A stretch of DNA of 64,000 nt, taken from assembly GCA_949752795.1 (NCBI GenBank), contig CATKHW010000013.1, positions 496,001 through 560,000 of the forward strand. The letters are read 5' to 3'. Of the stretch, positions 50,591 through 63,667 are shown in pieces. This stretch comes from Hyperoodon ampullatus. Lineage: Eukaryota > Chordata > Mammalia > Artiodactyla > Ziphiidae. Numbering within the stretch: position 1 is the stretch's first letter; the number at the start of each line of letters is the position of its first letter. The position numbers were made by a program, and so were the translations under genes. The notes beneath the pieces are model-generated. The model worked only from the letters and a program-made list of their open reading frames with translations. It ran no database searches and was not told the DNA's origin.

Positions 50591-52300
50591 GGGCATGGAT
50601 CACTGTGATGAAAAAGGCATGGAGACTTGTCATGACAGGGTTCAATGAGCATACTGACGACAGGTGTCAGGGAGCATTGTGATGACAAGTGTATTGAGAA
50701 TTGTGATGACAAGGGTCATGGAGCATTGTGATGAGAAGTCCATGGATAATTGTGATGACCAGCATCATGGGGCGTTGTGATGACAAGTATTACGGAACAT
50801 TGTGATCACAAGGGTTTGGAGCATTGTGATGACAGAGGTCATGGATCATTTTGATTTCATTGTGATGACAATAGCATGAAGCATTATGATGATGGGCATG
50901 GTGCATTATGATGACAGGGTTCATGGATCATTGAGATGAAAAGGGGCATGGAGCATTGTGATTACAGGGGTCTTGGAGCATTATGATGAGAAGGGTCATG
51001 GAGCCTTGTAATGACAAGGCCATGGAACATCGTGATGGCAGGGGTAATGGAGCATTGTTATCACAGGTGTAATGGAGCATTGTGATGGCAAGGGCATGGA
51101 GCATTGTGATGAGAAGGCCATGGAGCATTCTGATGACATGTGTCAGGTAGCATTGTGATGACAATGGCATGGAGCAATGTGATGAGAGCGTTCATGGAGC
51201 ATTGTGATGACCATGACATGGAGCATTGTGATGCAAAGGGTCATGGATCTTTGTGATGACAAAGGTCATGGAGCATTTTGATGACAAGGGCGTGGTGCAT
51301 TGTGATGAGAAGGGCAGGGAGCATTGTGATGACATGGTCATGGAACAATTTGATGAAAAGGGTCATGCAACATTTTGGTGACAGGGGTTATGGAACATTG
51401 TGATGTCAGGGGTCATTGAGCATTTTGATGAAATGGTTCATGGAGCATTTTGATGACAGGGGTTATGGAACATTGTGATGTCAGGGGTCATCGAACATTG
51501 TGATGATAAGTGCATGTAGAATTGTGATGACAGGAGTCATGGAACATTGTGATGACAGGGGTGAGGGAGTATTGTGATGAATAGTGATGTAACATTGTGA
51601 TATCAGTGGTGAGAGAGCATTTTGATGAGAAGTGCATGGAGCATTGTGATGACAAGGTTTATGGAGCATTGTGATGACAAGATTGTGGAGAACTGTGATG
51701 ACAAGCGCATGGCGCATTGTGATGACATGGGTCATCGAGCATTGTGCTGACAAGCGCATGGAGCATTGTGATGACAAGGGTCATGGAGCATTGTGCTGAG
51801 AAAGGCATAGAGCATTGTGATGACAAGGGTCAAAGAGCATTGTGATGAAAAGTTCATGGAGCATTGTGGTTAAAAAGTCACAGAGACTGTAGATGAGGAG
51901 GGCATGGACCATTGTGATGACAAAGGTCATGAAGCATTGTGATGACTGGAGTCACGGAGAATTGTGATGACAGGGGTCGTGGAGCATTGTGATAAGAAGG
52001 GCATGGAACATTGTGATGACAAGGGCATGGAGCATTGGTCTAATAAGTTTCATGGATTATTGCAATGACAGTTGGAATGGCGCATTGTGATGACAAGGGC
52101 ATGGAGCATTGTGTTGCCAAGTGTCATGGAGGATTCTGATGACAAAGGTAATGGAGCATTGTGATGACAATGGCTTGGAGCATTGTGATGACAAGGGTCA
52201 GGGAGCATTCTGATGACAAGCTTGTGGAGTAATTTGATGACATTGGCATGGAGCATTGTGATGAAAACGGCATGGGGCATTGTGATGAAAAAGGCATGGA
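50591..52300 (+). repeat. Minisatellite higher-order repeat, copy 2
   Basis: Second copy of the block starting at 48,425, recognised by the same rare-variant markers. It is followed by two shorter partial copies whose start marker lies at 52,294 and 53,253. Confidence 0.75.
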
Positions 52301-53587
52301 GCCTTTTCGTGACAGGGTTCAAGGAGCATTCTGACGACAAGTGTCAGGGAGCATTGTGATGACAAGTGTATTGAAAATTATGATGACAAAGGTCATGGAG
52401 CATTGTGATGAAAAAGGCATGGAGTATTGTGATGAAAGGCATCATGGAGCGTTGTGATGACAAGTGTTATGGAACATTGTGATCACAAGGGTTTGGAGCA
52501 TTGTGAGGACAGAGGTCTTGGATCATTTTGATTTCAAGGAACATGGAGCATTGTGATGACAAGGGCAGGAAGCAATGTGATCCCAAGGTTCATGGAGTAT
52601 TGTGATGACAAGCGCATAGAGCATCGTAATGACAGGGTCATGTAGCATTTTGCTGACAAAGGCATGGAGCATTGAGATGACAGGTGTCCAGGAGCACTGT
52701 GATGGCAAGCGTCAAGGAGCATTGTGTTTACAGGGGTCAAGGAGCATTGGGATGACAAGGGCATGCATCATTGTGATGCCAAGTGTCATGGAGCATTGGG
52801 CTGAAAATGTTCATGGAGTTTTGTGATGACAGGGGTCATGGAGCATTGTGATGACTAGGGAATGGAGCATTGTGATGACAAGAGTACCGGATCATTGTGT
52901 TGTCAGGTGTCATGGAGCGTTGTGATGACAGTGGTCATGGAGCATTGTGATGATATTGGTCAAGGAGCATTGTAATGAGAAGGTCATGGAGCATTGGGCT
53001 GAAAACGTTCATGGAGTATTGTGATGACAGGCGTCATGGAGCATTGTGATGATAAGGGAATGGAGCATTTTGATGACAACGTCCTGGAGCATTGTGATGA
53101 GAAGACCATGGAGCCTTGTGATGACAAGTCTCATGGAGCATTCTGATGAAAAGGGGCATGGAGCATTGTGATTACAGGGGTCTAGGACCATTGTGATGAC
53201 AAGGGCATGGAGCATTGTGATGAAAAGTGCATGGATCATTGTGATGAAAAAGGCATGGAGCCTTGTCATGAAAGGGTTCAAGGTGCATACCGATGGCAAG
53301 AGTAAGGGAGCATTGTGATGACATGTGTATTGAGCATTGTGATGACAAATGTCATGGGGCATTGTGATGAGAAGTCCATGGATAATTGTGATGACCAGCA
53401 TCATGGGGCATTGTGATGACAAGTGTTATGGAACTTTGTGATCACAAGGGTTTGGAGCATTGTGATGACAGAGGTCATGGAGGATTTTGATTTCATTGTG
53501 ATGACAATAGCATGAAGCATTATGATGATGGGCATGGTGCATTGTGATGACAGTGTTCATGGAGCATTTTGATGAAAAGGGTCATGT

Positions 53588-54218
53588 AGCATTTGTCTGA
53601 CAAGTTTCATGGATTATTGTGATGACATTGGGCATGGCACATTGTGATGACAAGGGCATGAAGCATTGTGATGACAAGGTCATGGAGTATTGTGAAGACA
53701 GGTGTCAGGGAGCATTGTGATGACATATGTCATGTTCCATTGTGATGACAATAACACGGAGCATTGTGATGCCAAGTGTCATGGAGGATTGTTGTGACAA
53801 ACGTAAAGGAGCATTTTGATGACAAGGGCATGGAGCATTGAGATGACAAGGTCCACTGATAATTTTAATGTCCAGGTCGTGAAACATTGTGATGACAAGC
53901 GCATGGAGCTTCCTATGACAGGGGTCATGGAGCATTGCGATGACAAGTGCATGGAGTATTGTGATGACAAGAGCATATAACATTGTGATGAGAAGTGCCA
54001 TGGAGCATTGTGATGACAAGGAAGTGGAGAATTGTGAGGACGAGGGACATTGAGCTTTGAGATGACCAGGGCATGGAGAATTGTGATGGCAAAACCGTGG
54101 AGCATTGTGATGAGAAGACCTTGCGTAATTGTGATGACGAGCATCATGAAGCACTGTAATGACAAGGGGCATGAAGCATTGTGATGACAGGTGTCAGGGA
54201 GCATTGTGATGACAGGGG
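53588..54218 (+). repeat. Minisatellite block repeated from 49,865-50,495
   Basis: Matches 49,865-50,495 at a constant offset of 3,723 bp over about 630 bp. Markers are GTTTCATGGAT, GACATATTTCAT or GACATATGTCAT, AGAGCATGTAACAT or AGAGCATATAACAT, and CCAGGGCATGG followed by CCGTGGAGCA. A further partial copy lies about 416 bp downstream (54,378). Confidence 0.8.
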
Positions 54219-54548
54219 TCATGGAGCATTGTGATGACAAGGGCACGGAGCATTGTGATGACAAGGGCCATTGAGAATTTTGATGACAAGGTCATGAAAT
54301 ATTGTGATGACAAACACTTGGAGCTTGCTATGACACGGGGCATGGAACATTGCAATGACAAGTGCATGGAGAATTGTGATGACAAGAGCATGTAACATTG
54401 TGATGAGAAGTGTCATGTAGCATTGTGATGACAAGGACGTGGAGAATTGTGATGACAAGGGACATGGAGCATTGTGATGAGCAGGGCATAGAGCATTGTG
54501 ATGACAGGTGTCATGGAGCATTATTATGACAAGGGCCATAGTGCATTC

Positions 54549-54965
54549 TGACATAAGATATCACTTATGAAGGGAATGTAAACATGGCTACATATGAACT
54601 GAATTAGGAAAGAGAACAGTGTCTCAGATATAGAAAACACACTTATGCTTGCTTAAGGGGAAAGGAGAGGTGGGGAGACACACAAAACCAGAGTTTGATA
54701 TTAGCACAGGTAACATTCCATAATCCAAATACAGAAGAGACAAGCCCTACTCCTTCCTCAGTGAACGGGACTCAACACCCTAATTCCCAGCAGAGAAATA
54801 TATCTGACTAGTAAGAATCTTAAAACCTATGTATTGATATGTCTCCGTAAAGGAACCAAGTGTGTCTAGCACGACATAAACACGGCAGTGAGAAGCAGCT
54901 CAAACCCACTATAAAAATGAATTTCAAAACAAAACAAAAAACAGTTTAATTCTTACACAATACCT
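54549..54965 (+). repeat. Satellite unit R3, right part
   Basis: The satellite resumes at ATAAGATATCACTTATGAAG, phase about 1,325, directly after minisatellite sequence (GTGCATTCTGA). About 400 bp of the unit, which includes the first half of the L1-derived part, are missing. Confidence 0.9.
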
Positions 54966-56712
54966 TCAGGGGTTCTGATGAAACTTGGAATGACCCTGTC
55001 TACAACGACAGCTGGATGTGGCATAAGGCTGGTCACTTGGGACTGAGACGATTGGTGAGATTGGGTGAGAAAAGGCAGACCCTCTAAAGCAATAATTCCT
55101 GCCCATCATTCCATGGTTCCCAACTCTCCAGGTAGAAGGGAATATCACTAGAGTTATAACATGTATGGGAAACCTAGAGAATGGACACCCTCTGATGGAG
55201 AAAGGTTTCTAAAACTCTACTAATTTTTTTTCTCTCCTTGTGCTCCAACTTGACATTCCTACTGCTTTAATATCAATCTCCCAACTTGGAGAGTCAACCC
55301 CTATAACCTCCTGTTTCGCACAGTTGGCACATTGTTCAGAGGATATAAGGGAAGAGGGAGAACCAATGAGAGAGTAGCTGTAGGCATTTGGACGGCCACA
55401 TGTCACTCTAATTTCCCGTCACGAAGAAGAATTAACCAAACTCTCAGCCTGCCCCCCGCCCCCCGGAACCTGTACAGGTCCTGAAGCAAAACCATGGATT
55501 TGCGGTCAGCTCACAAAAACGCGAGTTGAGAACTGGAGCACAGCGGCACAGCATTTCACTAACTTGCAGAGTTATAAAGGACTACTCTCTTCCAAAAATC
55601 TGTTGAGGGAAAGCCACGAGGCAGACTTTAAAATGATGCAGAATTGCACGAAACAGATTTCAAGAAGTATATTGGAATTGCCTTTAAACACAGGAAAAGC
55701 ATCACAACTTCGACAATTATGGAATTGTCCATAAAGGGCGTATGCGTTTTCACCTGAATATATTCAGGAGAAAACGCATACGCCGATTTTGACCAACCAA
55801 GCAACTGCACAATGCAAATCTGCACTACAAATAAGTATCACTTCCCACCGGTCAAAAGGGTCATCTGCAAAATGTGTAAAAACCAGAAAGGCAAGACAGG
55901 CTCTGGAGAACAGTAAGCCTTGTTATGCTCATGGGTGGGATGTAAATTGCCAACAGCCACCCTGGAGGAGTGCATTGTGTTCTCTAAAAGAAGTAAACAA
56001 CAGAGCTTCACAACCTAAGTCACTTCCAGTCATGGGAATATACCTTGGGAAAACTGAATATCAATAAGACACAGCCACCCCAAAATTTAGGGCAGCACTG
56101 CTTACAAGAACCTCGAATCCGGGACACCTTAAATATCCAAGGAAAGACAAAAATGGTAAAGAAATTGTGGTACTTACCTATGATGGAATATCCCTCAGCC
56201 ATGAAATCAATGTCATAAGGCCAGTAGAAGCAAAATGAGTGGATTCAGGATCGATGATTCTAAGTGAAATAAGTCACACAGGAAAAGAAACTTATCATAA
56301 GATATCACTTATGAAGATCCTGTAAACATGGCTACACATGAACTGAGTTAGGAAAGAGAACAGAGTCTCACATTTAGAAAACACACTTATGCCTCCTTAA
56401 GGGTGAAGGAGAGGTGGGGGGGATGCATAAAACCAGAGTTTGATATAAGCACAGGTACCGTTCCAAAAACCAACTATGGAATAGACAAAACCTACACCTT
56501 CCTCAGTGAAAGGGACTCAAAACCCCATATTTCCCGCAGAGGAATACATCTGACTAGTAAGAATCGTAAAACCTATGTATTGATATGTCTCCATAAGGGA
56601 ATCAAGTGTGTCTAGACTGGCATAAACATGGCAGCGAGAATCAGCTCAAACCCACTATAAAAAGGAATTTCAAAAACAAAACAAAAAAACTGGGAAATTC
56701 TTTACAATTCCT
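54966..56712 (+). repeat. Diverged satellite unit R4
   Basis: 1,747 bp. Intermediate between R2 and the regular units. The palindrome at 55,725-55,796 has several mismatches (GTCCATAAAGGG against CGCCGATTTTGAC). It has an unusual C-run, CTGCCCCCCGCCCCCCGG, near 55,449. Confidence 0.9.
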
Positions 56713-58451
56713 TCAGGGTCGCTGATGAAACCCTGAATGACCGTATCTACAATGACAGCTGGATATGGCATAAGGTTGGACACGTGGGACTGAGAGGATT
56801 GGTGAGATTGGGTGAGCAAATGCAGACCCTTTAAAGCAATAATGCATGGCAACCATTCCATGGGTCCCAACTCTGCAGGTTGAAGAGAATATTACTACAG
56901 CAATAACATATACAGGAAATCTAGAGAATGGACACACTGTGAATACGAAAGGTTTCTAAAACTCAACGAATAGTCCCTCTCCTGGTGCTCCGGTTTGACT
57001 TTCCAACTGCTTTACTATCAATCTCCCAACTTGGAGAGACAGCCCCTTTAACATCCTGGTTCACACACGTTGCCAAATTGGCAGAGGATGAAAGGCATGA
57101 GGGAGAACCAATGAGAGAGTAGCTGTTAGGCATTTGGACGGGCACATGTCAATGTAATTTCCCGGCAGGAAGAAGAATTAACCAAATTCTCAGCCACCCA
57201 CCGGGAACCAGTATAGGTCCTGCACCAAAATTTAGGACTTGCGGTCAGTTCACAAAAAACGAGTTGAAAAATGGAGCTCAGGGGCACAGCAATTCACAAA
57301 CTGACAGAATAATAAAGGAAAACTATCGTCTAAAAATCTGTTGAGGGAAGGCAACGAGGTGAGCTTGAAATCGAGGCAGAATAGCAGGAAACAGATTTAA
57401 AGAGGTACATTGGAATCGCCTTTAAAGCACACGAAGAGGGGCACAACTTCGACAATGATGCACTTGGCCAAAAAGGGTGTATTCGTTTTCTCCTGAAGAT
57501 ATTCAGGAGAAAACGCATACGCCTTTTTTGCCCAAGCAAGCAAGAAGGCAATGCAAATTGGCACTACAAAGAAGTATCACTTCCCACCGGTCAAAAGGGA
57601 CATCCACAAAATATGTAAAAACCAGAAAGGCAGGAGAGGCCCTGGAGAACAGGGAGCCTTGTTATGCTGATGGGCCGGAGGTAAATTGCCAACTGCCTCC
57701 CTGGAGGAGTGTATTGTGTTCCCTAAAACAAGTAAAGAACAGAGCTACAGAGCCAAGGGCACTTCCAGTCTAGGGAATATACCTTGGGAAAACTGAAAAA
57801 CAATAATACAGAGCCACCCCAAAATTTAGGGCGGCACTGCCTACAAGAACCTCAACTTGGGTACACCTTAAATATCCCAGGAAATATAAAAATGGTTCAA
57901 AAATTTGTGGTACATACGTACGATGGAATATCCCTCAGCCATGAAATCAATGTCATAAGACCAGTAGCAGAAAAATGAGTGGAATCAGGTACGATGATTC
58001 TAAGTGAACAAAGTCACACAGAAACAGAAACTTATCATAAGATATCACTTATGATGATCATGTCAACATGGCTACACCTGAACGTAGATAGGAAAGAGAA
58101 CAGAGTCTCACATTTAGAAAACACTCTTATTCCTTCTTAAGGGGGAATGAGAGGTGGGGTGATGCATAAAACCAGAGTTTGATATAAGCACAGGTACTGT
58201 TCCAAAAACCAACTATGGAATACAGAAGACATACACCTTCCTCAGTGAAAGGGACTCAAAACCCCATATTTCCCGCAGAGGAATATATGTGACTAGTAGA
58301 ATCTTAAAACCTATGTATTGATATGACACCATAAGGGAATCAAGTGTTTCTAGACTGGCATAAACATGGCAGCGAGAATCAGCCTAAACTCACTATAAAA
58401 AGGAATTTAAAAAACAAAACAAAAAAAACATGGAAATTCTTTACAATTCCT
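56713..58451 (+). repeat. Satellite unit R5
   Basis: 1,739 bp. The palindrome at 57,463-57,536 has a few mismatches (GGGTGTATTCG and GAAGATATTC). It has TACAGAAGAC and GTGTTTCTAGACTGG near 58,222 and 58,343, shared with R7 and R8. Confidence 0.92.
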
Positions 58452-60191
58452 TCAGGGTCTCTGATGAACGCTGGAATGACCCTATCTACAGTGACAGCTG
58501 GATATGGCATAAGGCTGGACACTTGGGAATGAGAGAATTGGTGACATTGGGTGAGCAAATGCAGACTCTTTAAAGCAATAACGCATGGCACCCATTCCAT
58601 GGGTCCCCACTCTACAGGTTGAAGGGAATATTACTTCCGTTCTAACATATACGGGAAACCTAGATAATGGACACACTGGGAATACGAAAGGTTTCTAAAA
58701 CTTAACGAATAGTCCCTATCCTGGTGCTCAGGTTTGACTTTCCAACAACTTTTCTATCAATCTCCCAAATTGGAGAGACAACACCTTTAACCTCCTGGTT
58801 CGAACAGGTTGCCAATTTGGCAGAGGATGAAAGGAAAGGGGTAGAACCAATGAGAGAGTAGCTGTTAGGCATTTAGACGGGCACATGTCACTCTAATTGC
58901 CCGGCAGGAAGAAGAATTAACCAAGGTCTCCGCCACCCACTTGGAACCAGTATAAATCCTGAAACAAAATTTTGGAGTTGCGGTCAGCTCACAAAAAACG
59001 AGTTGAAAAATAGAGCTCAGGGCCACAGTAATTCACAAACTGGCAGAATAATAAAGGACAACTATCGTCCAAAAATCTGTTGAGGGAAGGCAATGAGGCG
59101 GAGTTGAAAGCAAGGCAGAATAGCAGGAAACAGATTTCAAGAGGTATGTTGGAATCACCTCTAAAGCACCAGAAGTGGGGCACAACTTCGACAATGATGC
59201 ACTTGGCCAAAAAGGGCGTATACGTTTTCTCCTGAATATATTCAGGAGAAAACGCATACGCCCTTTTTGGCCAAGCAACAAAGCAGGCAATGCAAATCTG
59301 CACTACAAGGAAGTATCAATTCCCACCGGTTAAAAGGGACATCCAAAACATGTGTAAAAACCAGAAAGGCAAGACATGCCATGGAGAAAAGGGAGCCTTG
59401 TTTTGCTGATTGGCGGGATGTAAATTGCCAACTGCCTCTCTGGAGGAGTGCATTGTGTTCCCTAAAACAATTAAACAACAGAGCTACGGAGCCAAGGGCA
59501 CTTCCAGTCTAGGGAATATACCTTGGGAAAACTGAAAATGAATAAGACAGAGCCACCCCAAAGTTTAGGGCTGCACTGCTTACAAAAACCTCAACTTGGG
59601 TACACCTTAAATATCCCAGGAAATATAAAAATGGTTCAAAAAACTGTGGTACTTACGTACGAAGGAATATCCCTCAGCCATGAAATCAATGTCATAAGAC
59701 CAGTAGCAGCAAAATGAGTGGATTCTGGTATGATGACTCTAAGAGAAATGCATCACACAGAAAAAGCAACTTATCATAAGATATCACTTATGAAGATCCT
59801 GTAAACATGGCTACACTTGAACTGAGTTAGGAAAGAGAACAGAGTCTCACATTAAGAAAAAAACTCTTATGCCTGATAAAGGGGGAAGGAGAGGTGGCGT
59901 GATCTATAAAACCAGAGTTTAATATAAGCACTGGTACCAATAAAAACACCAACTATGGAATAGACGAGACCTACACCTTCCTCAGCGAAAGGGATTCAAA
60001 AAGCCATATTTCCAGCAGAGGAATATATCTGACTAGTAAGAATCTTAAAACCTATTTATTGATATGTCTCTGTAAGGGAATCAAGTGTGCCTAGACGGGC
60101 ATAAACATGGCGGCGAGAATCAGCTCAAACCCACTATACCAAGGAATTTCAAAAACAAAACAAAAAAACAGGGAATTTCTTTACAATTCCT
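58452..60191 (+). repeat. Satellite unit R6
   Basis: 1,740 bp. The palindrome at 59,202-59,275 has one mismatch (CGTATACG for CGTATGCG in the left arm). Confidence 0.92.
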
Positions 60192-61930
60192 TCAGGGTCT
60201 CTGATGAAACATGGAAAGACCCTATCTACAATGACAGCTGGATGTGGCATAAGGCAGGACACTTGGGACTGAGAGGATTAGTGACATTGGGTGAGCAAAT
60301 GCAGACCATTTAAACCAATAATGCATGGCACCCATTCCATGGGTCTCAACTCTCCACTTTGAAGGGAATATTACTACAGTTATTACATGTACGGGAAACC
60401 TAGGGAATGGACACACTGTAAATACGAAATGTTTCTAAAACTCAACGAATAGTCCCTCTCCTGGTGCTCCGGTTTGACTTTCCAACTGGTTTACTATCAA
60501 TGTCCCAACTTGGAGAGACAGCCCCTTTAACCTCCTGGTTCGCACAGGTTGCCAATTTGGCAGAGGATGAAAGGAAAGGGGGAGAACCAAGGACAGAGTA
60601 GCTGTAAGGCATTTAGAAGGGCACATGTCACTCTAATTTCCCGGAAGTAAGAAGAATTAACCAAAGTTTCAGCCTACCACGGGGAACCAGTATAGGTCCA
60701 GAACCAAAATTTTGGACTTGCATTTAGCTCACAAAAAACGATTTGAAAAATGAAGCTCAGGGGCACAGCAATTCACAAACTGGCAGAGTAATAATGGACA
60801 ACTATCGTCCAAAAATCTGTTGAGAGAAGGCAACGAGGCCGACTTGAAAGCAAGGCATAATAGCAGGAAACAGATTTCAAGAGGTACGTTGGAATCGCCT
60901 TTAAAGCACAGGAAGAGGGGCACAACTTCGACAATGATGCACTTGGCCAAAAAGGGCGTATGCGTTTTCTCCTGAATATATTCAGGAGAAAACGCATACG
61001 CCCTTTTTGGCCAAGCAAGCAAGCGGGCAATGCAAATCTGCACTACAAAGAAGTATCACTTCCCACCGGTCAAAAGGGACATCCACAAAATGTGTAAAAA
61101 CCAGAAAGGCAAGACAGGCCCTGGAGAACAGGGAGCCTTGTTATGCTGATGGGCGGGATGTAAATTGCCAACTGCCTCTCTGGAGGAGTGCATTCTGTTG
61201 CCTAAAACAAGTAAACAACAGAGCTACAGAGCCAAGGGCACTTCCAGTCTAGGGAATATACCTGGGAAAAACTGAAAATCAATAAGACAGAGCCACCGCA
61301 AAACTTAGGGCTGCACTGCTTACAAGGACCTCAACTTGGGTACAACTTAAATATCCCAGGAAATATAAAAATGGCTCAAAAAATTGTGGTACTTATGTAC
61401 GATGGAATATCCGTCAGGCATGAAATCAATGTCATAAGACCAGTAGAAACAAAATGAGTGGATTCTGTTATGATGATTCTAAGTGAAATAAGACACTCAG
61501 AAAAAGAAATTTATCATAAGATATCACTTATGAAGATCCTGTAAACATGGCTACACTTGAACTGAGTTAGGAAAGAGAACAGAGTCTCACATTTAGAAAA
61601 CACACTTATGCCTGCTAGAGTTGAAAGGAGAGGTGGGGTGATGCATAAAACCAGAGTTTGATATAAGCACAGGTACTGTTCCAAAAACCAACTATGGAAT
61701 ACAGAAGACCTACAAGTTCCTCACTGAAAGGGACTCAAAACCCCATATTTCCCGCAGAAGAATATATCTGACTAGTAAGAATCTTAAAACCTATGTATTT
61801 ATATGTCTCCGTAAGGGAATCAAGTGTTTCTAGACTGGCATAAACATGGCAGCGAGAATCAGCTCAAACCCACTATAAAAAGGAATTTCAAAAACAAAAC
61901 AAAAAAACTGGGAAATTCTTTCCAATTCCT
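60192..61930 (+). repeat. Satellite unit R7
   Basis: 1,739 bp. Its right third (61,338 to about 61,860) is almost identical to that of R8, while the rest of the two units is clearly diverged. Confidence 0.93.
60942..61015. repeat. Perfect 74-bp palindrome (unit R7)
   Basis: All 37 pairs match the consensus. Centre 60,978/60,979. It is the only perfect copy in the right array. Confidence 0.96.
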
Positions 61931-63667
61931 TCAGGGTCTCTGATGAAACCTGGAATGACCCTATCTACAATGACAGCTGGATGTTACATAAGGCTGGACA
62001 CGTGGCACTGAGAGGATTGGTGAGATTGGGTGAGCAAATGCAGACCCTTCAAAGCAATAATGCATGGCACACATTACATGCGTCTCAACTCTCCAAGTTG
62101 AAGGGGATATTACTACAACTATAACATGTACCGGAAACCTAGAGAATGGACACACTGTGAATAAAAAACGTTTCTAAAACTCAACTAATACTCCGTCTCC
62201 TGGTGCTCATGTTTGACACTGCAACTGCTTTACTATCAATCTCCCAATTTAGAGACAGCACATTTAACCCCCTTGTTGGCACACGTTGCCAATTTGGCAG
62301 AGGATGAAAGGGAAGAGGGAGAACCAATGAGAGAGTAGCTGTTTGGCATTTGGACGGGCACATGTCACTCTAATTTCCCGGCAGGAAGAAGAATTAACCA
62401 AAGTCTCAGCCACCCACCGGGAACCCATATACGTCCTGAAACAAAATATTGGTCTTGCGTTCAGCTCACAAAAAACGAGTTGCAAAATGGGGCTCAGGGG
62501 CACAACAATTCACAAACTGGCAGAGTAATAAAGGAAACTATCATCCAAAAATCTGTTGAGGGAAGGCAGCGAGGTAGACTTGAAAGCTAGGGAGAATAGC
62601 AGGAAACAGATTTCAAGAGGTACGTTGGAATCGCCTTTAAAGCACAGGAAAAGGGGCACAACTTCGACAATGATGCACTTGGTCAAAAAGGGCGTATGCA
62701 TTTTCTCCTGAATATATTTAGGAGAGAACTCATATGCCCGTTTTGGCCAAGCAAGCAAGCGGACAATGCAAATCTGCAATACAAACAAGTATCTCTTCCC
62801 ACCGGTAAAAAAGGGACATCCACAAAATGTGTAAAAACCAGAAAGGCAAGACAGGCCCTGGAGAACAGGGAGCCTTGTTATGCTGATGGGCGGGATGTAA
62901 ATTGCCAACTGCCTCTCTGGAGGAGTGCATTGGGTTCCCTAAAACAAGTAAACAACAGATCTACAGAGCCAAGGGCACTTCCAGTCTAGGGAATATACCT
63001 TGGAAAACTGAAAATCAATAAGACACAGCCACCTCAAAATTTAGGGCTGCACTGCTTACAAGAACCTCAATTTGGGTACAACTTAAATATCCCAGGAAAT
63101 ATAAAAATGGCTCAAAAAATTGTGGTACTTATGTACGATGGAATATCCGTCAGGCATGAAATCAATGTCATAAGACCAGTAGAAACAAAATGAGTGGATT
63201 CTGTTATGATGATTCTAAGTGAAATAAGACACACAGAAAAAGAAATTTATCATAAGATATCACTTATGAAGATCCTGTAAACATGGCTACACTTGAACTG
63301 AGTTAGGAAAGAGAACAGAGTCTCACATTTAGAAAACACACTTATGCCTGCTAGAGTTGGAAGGAGAGGTGGGGTGATGCATAAAACCAGAGTTTGATAT
63401 AAGCACAGGTACTGTTCCAAAAACCAACTATGGAATACAGAAGACCTACAAGTTCCTCACTGAAAGGGACTCAAAACCCCATATTTCCCGCAGAAGAATA
63501 TATCTGACTAGTAAGAATCTTAAAACCTATGTATTTATATGTCTCCGTAAGGGAATCAAGTGTTTCTATACTGGCATAAACATGGCAGCGAGAATCAGCT
63601 CAAAACCACTATCAAAAGGAATTTCAAAAACAAAACAAAGAAAACAGGGAAATTCTTTACAATTCCT
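61931..63667 (+). repeat. Satellite unit R8
   Basis: 1,737 bp. The palindrome at 62,678-62,751 has several mismatches (GGTCAA, TTTAGGAGAGAACTCATATGCCCG). It shares the near-identical tract with R7. Confidence 0.92.

Larger units (their letters stand above)
47746..54548 (+). repeat. ~25-bp minisatellite, ~270 copies, 6.8 kb
   Basis: Tandem copies of a consensus close to GGAGCATTGTGATGACAAG followed by GGTCAT or GGCAT. Units are mostly 24-26 bp, with frequent one-base changes such as ATTGTGATG to ATTTTGATG, and GACAAG to GACAGG or GAAAAG. It is purine-rich on the + strand. Because the consensus is about 25 nt, successive copies cycle through three frames, which produces long repetitive minus-strand frames (up to 161 codons) of no likely meaning. 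The block replaces satellite phases of about 924-1,324. Confidence 0.95.

Noticed and set aside
53779..54264. Minus-strand frames up to 161 codons with repeating CHHNAP, SSQCSM and VITMLHA peptides
   Set aside because: A unit of about 25 nt cycles through three frames with few stops, so long repetitive frames arise automatically. Most end where CCATGA occurs in the wrong frame.
47746..54548. CRISPR-like array of short repeats
   Set aside because: There are no distinct spacers between conserved direct repeats. The sequence is a continuous degenerate tandem repeat in a mammalian genome with no cas genes.
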